NCBI GenBank assembly: GCA_005881995.1
Contig: VBHV01000102.1
Location: 1 to 10,192, forward strand
DNA from: Chloroflexota bacterium
GTDB lineage: Bacteria; Chloroflexota; Ktedonobacteria; Ktedonobacterales; Ktedonobacteraceae
Direction: 5' to 3'
Length of the DNA stretch: 10,192 nt
A model generated the notes under the pieces. The model worked only from the letters and a program-made list of their open reading frames with translations, had not been told where the DNA came from and ran no database searches. The translations under genes and the position numbers were made by a program. Within the stretch, counting starts at the first letter, position 1. The number at the start of each line of letters is the position of its first letter. Shown in pieces: positions 1 through 4,902 of this stretch.

Positions 1-612
1 CTCTCCAATTTTATTGGCGCTCAATTCGGTAAACCAGAGATGTCCGAACTGATCAAAGGTTAGATCAAAAGGACTGGCGCCCGAGGTAGTTACGCTCCAC
101 TGGTTCCAATTGCCCATCGTATCGTATTCCCCGATGGCATTGGTGGCAGGCTCGGTGAACCAGAGGTCCCCCTTGCTATCAAAGACAAGAAAAAATGGGC
201 TGGAATACCCTTGAGGCTCCTGGAGCTTTTGCATAGGGGACGAGTTACTGTTAAAACCACTTGAGGAATATTCAAGAATACCGGTTGGAATGGCATTAGT
301 GCAAATAGGTACATTACCGACATTGGGGTCGCACTGCGGCTCGGCCGCCCAGACATGGCCACCGCTATCAACTGCAATGCCCCAGGGGTTTTGGTTAAAC
401 GAGGAATTGAACTGCGGCACCCTCGCTTGAATAAGCGTTGGGTCCGCGTGCGCTGCTGAATGCGCATGCATCAATACACTGAATGCGAATGCGACACTTG
501 CTACAAGAGAACAGCAAACGAACACAATACGAAGAGCTTTAGCATAGGTTGATCTGGTCGAAAATATTTGCCTAAGAGGTCTAAAAGCATAACTACTACG
601 ATTACGATGCAT
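1..612 (-). CDS. Vgb/NHL-type beta-propeller secreted protein, 3' end outside window
   Basis: Read on the minus strand, this frame runs open from ATG at 612-610 to the window edge and gives 204 residues. A basic N-terminus is followed by a hydrophobic segment (about residues 28-49) and a signal-peptidase-like AHA/D site near 56-57. The mature part then shows repeated blades: GGHVWAAE (84-91), GDLWFTEPATNAIGEYD (148-164) and GHLWFTELSANKIGE (190-204). The D.GN.LWFTE...N.IG pattern is the signature repeat of the virginiamycin B lyase/streptogramin lyase-like propellers. Most such proteins in environmental bacteria are of unknown function, and the catalytic residues of true Vgb lie beyond the part seen, so no antibiotic-inactivating activity is claimed. 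An in-frame stop lies just upstream at 621-619. An AGGAG sits about 13 bases before the start, which is rather far. The family call is firm; substrate and role are unknown. Confidence 0.82.
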   Translation of the reverse strand, partial: MHRNRSSYAFRPLRQIFSTRSTYAKALRIVFVCCSLVASVAFAFSVLMHAHSAAHADPTLIQARVPQFNSSFNQNPWGIAVDSGGHVWAAEPQCDPNVGNVPICTNAIPTGILEYSSSGFNSNSSPMQKLQEPQGYSSPFFLVFDSKGDLWFTEPATNAIGEYDTMGNWNQWSVTTSGASPFDLTFDQFGHLWFTELSANKIGE

Positions 613-656
613 ACAAAAACTTCAACTCCTGCCCAGGTGAGTTTCTTGATAAGGAT

Positions 657-675
657 CCCGGTTTATCGAACCGGG
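657..675 (-). other. Perfect hairpin in the leader of the propeller gene
   Basis: CCCGGTT and AACCGGG form a perfect 7-bp inverted repeat around a 5-base loop. It lies 45 bases before the propeller gene's start and downstream of that gene's proposed promoter, so it would be in the 5' leader of the mRNA. There is no T-run after it on either strand, so it is not a normal intrinsic terminator. It may be a leader stability element or a protein site. Confidence 0.4.
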
Positions 676-719
676 CGCTCATATCAATAATTATCCTGAA
701 TCTAATGAAATGGAACCAG

Positions 720-747
720 ACTCTAAGGTATCAACTTTATGTGTCAA
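720..747 (-). promoter_or_regulatory. Candidate sigma-70 promoter for the propeller gene
   Basis: On the minus strand a consensus TTGACA (747-742) is followed after 16 bases by TAGAGT (725-720), four of six matches to TATAAT. It would give a leader of about 100 bases before the ATG at 612. It lies just past the terminator of the response regulator gene, as expected for an independent unit. Confidence 0.45.
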
Positions 748-760
748 TCGGTTATACCTT
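725..760. promoter_or_regulatory. Inverted repeat around the -35 box, possible operator
   Basis: AAGGTATCAAC at 725-735 and GTTATACCTT at 751-760 are inverted copies, with one extra C in the left arm. They enclose 15 bases that contain the TTGACA -35 hexamer of the propeller-gene promoter. A dyad placed on a promoter is typical of a repressor or activator site. The regulator is unknown. Confidence 0.35.
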
Positions 761-776
761 TAATGCGCGATGCGTG

Positions 777-801
777 AAAAGCTACCAGCCAGCTGTGTAG
801 C
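777..801 (-). terminator. Intrinsic terminator of the response regulator gene
   Basis: Read on the minus strand, GCTAC-A-CAG pairs with CTG-GTAGC (8 pairs, one bulged base, CTGG loop) and is followed at once by TTTTC. It starts 23 bases after the TAG stop of the response regulator gene at 824. Stem, tight loop, T-run and position all fit a rho-independent terminator. Confidence 0.6.
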
Positions 802-823
802 AGCCTGAAAGGCCATCTTCAGC

Positions 824-1270
824 CTATCTACCAGTAGTAAACGAAAGCATCAAAGCATCGATCTGGAATGGTTTCGCGACGTAGTCTATCGCTCCCTGTA
901 CAGAGCTGGCACTGCGAACACGGCCATCTGCCGTCATGATGATGATGGGAAGATGCCGATAGCGCTCGCTTTGCGAAAGTTTACTGGCAATTTCGTAGCC
1001 GGATAGTACTGGCATCATCAAGTCCAGGAGGATAACCGAGGGGAACTGATCGGTCTCTAGCTGCGATAAAAAGGGGAAAACATTGCGGCTATCCGTTATT
1101 CCGATGCCGGAGAGCCCTTCGCCCTCAAGCAGAAGCAAGAGGACGGAAACGATGGCCTCATCGTCGTCAACGACCAGGACATAGGGGGAACGGAGCAGCT
1201 GATCAGAAATAGTTGAGGCGCTTTTATCATCAATGAAAATAGAGGCTGTGCTTACACCTGCATATTGCAT
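824..1270 (-). CDS. Single-domain response regulator (receiver domain only)
   Basis: This 148-residue protein is a phosphoryl-accepting switch of two-component signalling. An N-terminal extension of about 29 residues precedes a receiver domain: the acidic metal cluster is VVDDDE (DDD at 35-37), the phospho-acceptor is D83 in LLDLMMP, the switch threonine is T113 in IIMTAD and the conserved lysine is K133 in AKPF. All key residues are present, so phosphorylation is expected. There is no DNA-binding or enzymatic output domain, and the chain ends soon after the KPF motif, giving a short last helix (DALMLSFTTGR). It could act by protein contact, like CheY or Spo0F-type regulators, or as a phosphate sink. 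No histidine kinase is adjacent. The start is supported by a GAGGAG eight bases upstream, and the gene has its own TATAAT promoter and terminator. Confidence 0.9.
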   Translation of the reverse strand: MQYAGVSTASIFIDDKSASTISDQLLRSPYVLVVDDDEAIVSVLLLLLEGEGLSGIGITDSRNVFPFLSQLETDQFPSVILLDLMMPVLSGYEIASKLSQSERYRHLPIIIMTADGRVRSASSVQGAIDYVAKPFQIDALMLSFTTGR

Positions 1271-1321
1271 TGCTAAGTCTCCTCTCTAAAACTACATCCC
1301 ACGTACACAAATCACAAAGAA

Positions 1322-1349
1322 ATTATACCTTGCAGGGCAACAATATCCA
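1322..1349 (-). promoter_or_regulatory. Candidate promoter of the response regulator gene
   Basis: A perfect TATAAT -10 hexamer lies at 1327-1322 on the minus strand. Sixteen bases upstream of it is TGGATA (1349-1344), four of six matches to TTGACA. The leader would be about 45-50 bases and ends in the strong GAGGAG ribosome site before the ATG at 1270. Confidence 0.5.
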
Positions 1350-1421
1350 GTTTGGCTTTTTGAAATCGCAGCCCCTAATGTAATACGGGCAATGCTTCTC
1401 CAGGTTCATCACGCTATGCAG

Positions 1422-3287
1422 TTATTGCCGCCGTTTGTAGAGAACGCCAGAGATTCCTAACAGCGTCATGGAGAGACAATAACACGACACCATCACCCAT
1501 AGCAGTGGAGAAACAGTTGTCAGCCGTGCGCCAAAGGACGTACCTCCGCTCGCATTGAGGTCATTGCCCAGGTTGGAGCCACCCGTGGAGGGGCTTGCGG
1601 TTGGACTGTGCGCCGCCCCGGTAGGAGTCACAGTCGGAGTGGTTTTTACTGTTGGCGTTACTGTCGGAGTGGTTTTTACCGTCGGAGTCACGGTTGGCGT
1701 GGTAGTCGGCGCGTGCGTCGGTGATGGAGATGGCGAGGCGACGGGCGCCGTCGGTGTTGGTGACGTGGGGACAGGTGTTTTATTGACCGGAGAGCCTTGT
1801 ACACCCGGCGTAGTAGTGGGCGTCGGGGTATGGGTTGCGCCCGGCGTTGAAGTGCTTGCTGGCGTAGATGTAGAGTCAGCTGTGGTTCCATTCGTGCTGG
1901 CGGCCAGCTCAATGTTGGTGACCGCCAGCCGTCCGGTGGCTACGTCTCGCGCAATAATGATATGGCTTCCAGAAGTCCATCCGTTTCCGCTGTGGTCATC
2001 AGTGAGCGTCGAGCCGGGTTTGTCACCTTGATTATATAAAGGCAGCGACCCATCAAGAGAAAATGTGACCTGGCTCGAGTGGCTGAAGCCACGCCCGCGC
2101 AGTTGAACAGGTTGGCCGGGTACTGCAGGCCCTTTATCCACGCGTTCCATCCACAGGCCCGGTGATGAAGTTATGTTTGCGATATGACTCTGCGCCCCGC
2201 TGTTGCCTGTAGTCAGGGGAGCAGGAACGCCCGGAATAAGCCACTGAAAGCTGAATGCTGAAACAAGCAATAATACACAGGTCACGCCGATCAAAAGCAG
2301 AGTGCCACCCAGCCACAGCATAAATTCGATGCGTCCTGGGCGCAAGAGCCACCAGCGCAAATGCTCCAGCGGATTAAGGGTGCTGATCCGCTTCCTTCGT
2401 TTCGACGGGTTCACCAGCAGCTGTGCATAGGGCGAAACGCTCGCTCCGCCAGCCGTCCAGGATGAGCCCGGCGATGCTTTGAGCGCGTTCGAGTGAGCTG
2501 GCACGAGGGCGCGCATGCCGCGCTGCTCGCTGAGTTGGGGAGCGGTATCGATTTCATCGACGTGCTGGGCAGAGACAGGGATCATCGCCAGCGAAGGATG
2601 GGATGCCTCATCGAGGCGCAGAGAAATAGGCGCTGTTGGTGCATCGTGTGGGTTGTGTGCATTATTTCCGTTCTGTGCCGTATGGGAAGACGGCCCAGGT
2701 GAGCCAGGCGGAACGGTATCGATCTCGTCGAGTTCGGGCAACCGGCGCGTTGCACGCGCGCGAACGGGCCGCTGCGGTTGTGTTGGCGCTTCCGGCACGA
2801 ACATGGAAAGCGCCGGAAGGCTCCCGGCAGCTTCGTAATCTGGCGATTCGTACTGCCAAATAGGTGACGCTGCTGGAACTGGCCCTTTGAGATTCCCTGT
2901 TGTCCTGTGATGCTGCTCTCCTTCATTGGCAAAGTACCGGCTGGCAGGAAAGCGGCGGGTTGTACCAGGCTGAGCCGGATGCGAGGATGCCCGCGGAGGA
3001 ATGGGCGTTGTTGGATCGGGTTGTCTCCTGGGTTGGGGGGTAGATGGTACGATGCGTTCCCTTCCGGGCCGACCACCGGATTGATGCGGCATGACGTATT
3101 GATAGCCATGCATAGCGGGATCAATCCAGACCGCCGATGTTGCTGGCGCCGCTGACGTTGGAAATACAGGCGATGGATTGAGGGTAAAGCCACAGGCGTA
3201 GCATGTTCCCGCTCCGCGTCTCAACAATTTACTACACATGGGACATTGATCGTAATTATTATCTGTCAGCCAATTATCCGTCTGCAT
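1422..3287 (-). CDS. Zinc-ribbon, Ig/IPT-like, Thr/Pro-stalk membrane protein
   Basis: The product has 621 residues and no function I recognise. The order of parts is: an N-terminal zinc ribbon with CPMC (15-18) and CYAC (29-32); a long Pro/Arg-rich, probably disordered region (about 40-300) containing two copies of a DEIDT.P motif (187-193, 244-250); a basic patch SKRRKR (295-300); a first membrane span (about 322-350); an Ig/IPT-like beta domain (about 375-462, with PGQPVQLRGRGF as the typical first strands); a Thr/Pro stalk (about 463-570) with a ten-residue tandem repeat; and a second span (about 592-616) ending in YKRRQ. The basic residues suggest that both ends are cytoplasmic and the Ig domain plus stalk are outside. 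The ATG at 3287 is the only one after an upstream stop at 3305-3303; its ribosome site is weak (GAAAGAAT). The neighbours lie more than 150 bases away. Confidence 0.85.
   Translation of the reverse strand: MQTDNWLTDNNYDQCPMCSKLLRRGAGTCYACGFTLNPSPVFPTSAAPATSAVWIDPAMHGYQYVMPHQSGGRPGRERIVPSTPQPRRQPDPTTPIPPRASSHPAQPGTTRRFPASRYFANEGEQHHRTTGNLKGPVPAASPIWQYESPDYEAAGSLPALSMFVPEAPTQPQRPVRARATRRLPELDEIDTVPPGSPGPSSHTAQNGNNAHNPHDAPTAPISLRLDEASHPSLAMIPVSAQHVDEIDTAPQLSEQRGMRALVPAHSNALKASPGSSWTAGGASVSPYAQLLVNPSKRRKRISTLNPLEHLRWWLLRPGRIEFMLWLGGTLLLIGVTCVLLLVSAFSFQWLIPGVPAPLTTGNSGAQSHIANITSSPGLWMERVDKGPAVPGQPVQLRGRGFSHSSQVTFSLDGSLPLYNQGDKPGSTLTDDHSGNGWTSGSHIIIARDVATGRLAVTNIELAASTNGTTADSTSTPASTSTPGATHTPTPTTTPGVQGSPVNKTPVPTSPTPTAPVASPSPSPTHAPTTTPTVTPTVKTTPTVTPTVKTTPTVTPTGAAHSPTASPSTGGSNLGNDLNASGGTSFGARLTTVSPLLWVMVSCYCLSMTLLGISGVLYKRRQ
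1628..1696. repeat. 30-bp tandem repeat coding for a Thr/Pro stalk repeat
   Basis: Two copies of a 30-base unit (1628-1657 and 1658-1687), with the start of a degenerate third, encode PTVTPTVKTT twice in the stalk of the 621-residue protein. The block GTCGGAGTGGTTTTTAC occurs in both copies at exactly 30 bases spacing (from 1633 and 1663). Such units commonly expand or shrink by slippage and so change stalk length. Confidence 0.75.
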
Positions 3288-3563
3288 ACGTCTATTCTTT
3301 CGCTACGAGATACTGTTTCATCCACCTGTTCCCTATCCAACTAGAGCGTGAAATAAAGGTCACCCCAGATCTGTTCAAGAGTTTCGTCCCAGACACAATG
3401 AAATAAACGGCTTTTTCGGGCAATTTGGTTGAAGTGCGTGGTTCGCCCTCGAATGCGTGAACACGGCTCAAAAGTGGGGGAAAATCCACAGCGAACGGAA
3501 AAAATTTCCAGGAAAGCGACCGGTATTGACGCTATTGCATGTAGCAGGGGCGTGTAATGAAAC
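3288..3563. other. Intergenic stretch between divergent genes, left half
   Basis: No convincing gene is seen. The reading frames here have no ribosome site and no recognisable domain. The stretch must hold the promoter of the minus-strand zinc-ribbon gene, but I see only weak hexamers, such as TTGAAC followed after 17 bases by TATTTC. A TGCATG box at 3536-3541 may belong with the TGCAT-type sites further right. Confidence 0.4.
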
Positions 3564-3595
3564 TGCATGAAAAGGCGCTTCATGCATAGATGCAT
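3564..3595. promoter_or_regulatory. Perfect palindrome plus ATGCAT boxes upstream of the sigma gene
   Basis: TGCATGAA (3564-3571) and TTCATGCA (3579-3586) form a perfect 8-bp inverted repeat with a 7-base spacer. The right arm overlaps ATGCAT (3582-3587), and a second ATGCAT follows at 3590-3595. The arrangement resembles a cluster of sites for a dimeric DNA-binding protein. It lies about 150-175 bases before the sigma factor start. Confidence 0.45.
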
Positions 3596-3610
3596 TTGAA
3601 AAATCGGTTT

Positions 3611-3630
3611 ATATGTGGATTGGCACATAT
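3611..3630. promoter_or_regulatory. Second perfect palindrome upstream of the sigma gene
   Basis: ATATGTG (3611-3617) and CACATAT (3624-3630) form a perfect 7-bp inverted repeat with a 6-base spacer. It overlaps the left half of the sigma-54-like element, so occupancy of this site would block or compete with that promoter. It may be an operator. Confidence 0.45.
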
Positions 3631-3636
3631 CTTGCA
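3620..3636 (+). promoter_or_regulatory. Sigma-54-like -24/-12 element before the sigma-70 gene
   Basis: TTGGCACATATCTTGCA matches the sigma-54 consensus YTGGCACG-N4-TTGCW except for A in place of G at the seventh base of TGGCACG. The GG and GC dinucleotides have the required spacing. It lies about 104 bases before the sigma factor ATG. Whether this organism has RpoN is unknown, and the left part also belongs to a palindrome, so this could be a chance match. Confidence 0.35.
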
Positions 3637-3659
3637 AGAATAGGGAGCAGGGGGGAGAA

Positions 3660-3680
3660 AACTGGAAATATTTTCCGGTT
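3660..3680 (+). other. Leader hairpin before the sigma gene
   Basis: AACTGGAAA and TTTCCGGTT pair as nine base pairs (one U-G) around a TAT loop, followed by GATTTTCTATT. It would lie in the mRNA leader if transcription starts near 3648. It could be an attenuator-like or stability structure, but the T-run is interrupted and the evidence is weak. The word GAAATATTT occurs at 3665-3673 and again at 3695-3703, exactly 30 bases apart. Confidence 0.3.
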
Positions 3681-3739
3681 GATTTTCTATTCCCGAAATA
3701 TTTGTGTTAAGTGGATTAGAGGTAAAGGAGTGGTTTGAC

Positions 3740-4294
3740 ATGGTAGCTTTGGCAAAGAGAGCTTTGCCAGGTGTAGAGGATCAGCGACCGACGCGGTCCA
3801 TGTTGCGCCTGGAGGATGATGTATTTGAGGAAGAGGAGGACGAGGATGTGGAAGAGGAGTGTGAGGACGAGGAGGCGGAAGACGACCTCGGCGTTGATAA
3901 CGCCATTCGACAGTATCTCGCGGAGATCGGGCGTTTTCCCCTCTTGACCGGCGAACAGGAACAGGCCCTGGCGTGGCGAGTGGTGGATGGAGATATGGAG
4001 GCGCAGCAGCGATTGGTTGAAGCGAATCTTCGCCTGGTTGTGAGCATCGCCAAACGCTACAACAATCACGGGATTGGCCTGCTCGATCTTGTGCAAGAGG
4101 GCAACCTGGGACTCATTCGTGCCGCGCAAAAATTTGATCCCGCGCGCGGCTTCCGTTTCAGCACCTACGCGACCTGGTGGATCCGCCAGGCAATCAGCCG
4201 CGCCGTCGCGGAGCACACACGCACAATTCACATTCCGGTACACGTGGTCGAATTGATCTATAAGATGAAACGCATCGCTCGTAATCTTTACTAG
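3740..4294 (+). CDS. Sigma-70 family sigma factor, N-terminal part (regions 1.2-2), ends at in-frame UAG
   Basis: This is the promoter-recognition subunit of RNA polymerase, group 1/2 type. Start ATG 3740 is chosen because AAAGGAG lies nine bases before it; an in-frame GTG at 3704 has no such site. The 184 residues contain an extremely acidic stretch (25-49, 20 of 25 residues Asp/Glu), region 1.2 ([20 protein letters not shown], 53-72) and region 2 with the core-binding and -10 recognition helices ([17 protein letters not shown] at 91-107, [18 protein letters not shown] at 138-155). It stops at TAG 4292-4294. The frame continues past the stop with ELGRDPVAEEIA, the normal start of region 3; relatives read LYQELGRDP, so a Gln codon CAG appears changed to TAG. 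See the following entry for the other half. It could be a decaying gene, a sequencing error or a truly short product. Confidence 0.82.
   Translation: MVALAKRALPGVEDQRPTRSMLRLEDDVFEEEEDEDVEEECEDEEAEDDLGVDNAIRQYLAEIGRFPLLTGEQEQALAWRVVDGDMEAQQRLVEANLRLVVSIAKRYNNHGIGLLDLVQEGNLGLIRAAQKFDPARGFRFSTYATWWIRQAISRAVAEHTRTIHIPVHVVELIYKMKRIARNLY
4292..4294 (+). other. In-frame amber codon inside the sigma factor gene
   Basis: TAG is codon 185 of a frame otherwise open from 3740 to 4714 (324 residues without it). One base, C to T, separates it from the CAG expected by comparison with the sigma family. No insertion or deletion is involved. A small GGGA/TCCC stem (4300-4312) follows closely, but it is too short to argue for programmed readthrough. 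Confidence 0.85.
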
Positions 4295-4312
4295 GAACTG
4301 GGACGTGATCCC

Positions 4313-4714
4313 GTGGCTGAGGAGATCGCCAAAGCCGCCAGGCTGACGAAGGAGCGCGTGGTTGAGCTGCAAAGCATGGCCGAGACGCCTATCTCGCTGG
4401 ATGCGCCCCTGATTGACGATGAGCAATACCACCTGGCCGATACGTTGGAGGATACGCGCGCAACGGCCCCGGCAGACGTCGTGACCCACCAGGCGCTACG
4501 TGACCAGATCGCACACGCGCTGGAGACGCTGAACTCACGCGAACGCCAGGTGATCGAACTCCGCTATGGACTGCATGATGGTCATTGCCATACTTTGGAG
4601 GAACTGAGCGCCTTTTTCAAGTTGACCCGCGAACGCATTCGCCAGATCGAGGTCAAGGCGCTGCGCACGCTGCGGCACCCGATCCAGGTGCACCTGCTGC
4701 GCGATTTTGCGTAG
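4313..4714 (+). CDS. Sigma-70 family sigma factor, C-terminal part (regions 3-4)
   Basis: This is the continuation of the sigma factor in the same frame, after the UAG. It holds region 3 (EEIAKAARLTKERVVELQSM, then a linker with ISLDAPLIDDE) and a full region 4: LNSRERQVIELRYGL followed by the -35 recognition helix-turn-helix HTLEELSAFFKLTRERIRQIE and KALRTLRHP. Conservation is not relaxed after the stop, so the change is either recent or not harmful. As a separate protein it would need a restart. GTG 4313 has only a weak GGGA nine bases before it. GTG 4358 has a good AAGGAG, but only three bases away. I therefore read this as the second half of one 324-codon gene rather than as an independent gene. 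A two-protein sigma, as in the SigO/RsoA pair of Bacillus, is a less likely alternative. Confidence 0.75.
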   Translation: MAEEIAKAARLTKERVVELQSMAETPISLDAPLIDDEQYHLADTLEDTRATAPADVVTHQALRDQIAHALETLNSRERQVIELRYGLHDGHCHTLEELSAFFKLTRERIRQIEVKALRTLRHPIQVHLLRDFA

Positions 4715-4730
4715 CTGATTTCCCCGTTGG

Positions 4731-4760
4731 AAGCTTTCACATTGAAAGTTCTTTCTTCTT
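4731..4760 (+). terminator. Possible terminator of the sigma gene
   Basis: CTTTCA (4734-4739) and TGAAAG (4743-4748) pair around CAT and can extend by a G-U and an A-T pair. A pyrimidine tract TTCTTTCTTCTTT follows. The stem is short and AT-rich, and the tail is mixed T and C, so this is only a candidate. The same convergent spacer (4715-4902) also has a longer-range inverted pair, GAAGGGCTGCCA (4767-4778 region) against TGGCAGCTTC (4823-4832), and a small palindrome at 4865-4877. Confidence 0.25.
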
Positions 4761-4902
4761 TGCCAGAAGGGCTGCCATCCCGAAGGGTTTTTGTAGCACC
4801 CTCACCGTTGGTAATGCCCTCCTGGCAGCTTCAATCTCCCACCAACACGCAGCTGATTTGCTGGGACGGCGGCCGTCGCAAGCGTCCCCGCTCCACAGAG
4901 AT

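Noticed and set aside
90..467. A 125-residue minus-strand frame near the left edge
   Set aside because: Its frame has no domain sense. The neighbouring frame in 1-612 gives repeated LWFTE propeller blades and a signal peptide, so this one is a shadow.
1..612. Antibiotic (streptogramin) resistance gene
   Set aside because: Only the propeller repeats are visible; catalytic residues are not in view and most family members of environmental bacteria are not lyases.
1621..1700. CRISPR-like repeat array
   Set aside because: The repeats are directly adjacent with no spacers and are in frame with a protein stalk.
1555..2031. A 158-residue plus-strand frame rich in VGVGV
   Set aside because: It is the antisense of the Thr/Pro stalk codons; the repetitive composition keeps the opposite strand open by chance. 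The same applies to the minus-strand frame at 9701-9988.
2582..3193. A 203-residue minus-strand frame inside the zinc-ribbon gene
   Set aside because: It is an out-of-frame shadow over the Pro/Arg-rich linker, with no motif and no ribosome site.
3526..3558. TTGACG with TGTAAT as a standard sigma-70 promoter for the sigma gene
   Set aside because: The spacer is 21 bases, too long for a normal promoter.
4292..4294. UAG read as pyrrolysine or a general recoded codon
   Set aside because: The response regulator gene nearby ends with UAG as a normal stop, the context fits a Gln-to-stop change, and no recoding signal is seen.
3716..4489. A 257-residue frame antisense to the sigma factor
   Set aside because: It lies wholly opposite a strongly conserved sigma-70 sequence, has no recognisable domain and has no ribosome site. 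Long antisense openings are common over such genes.
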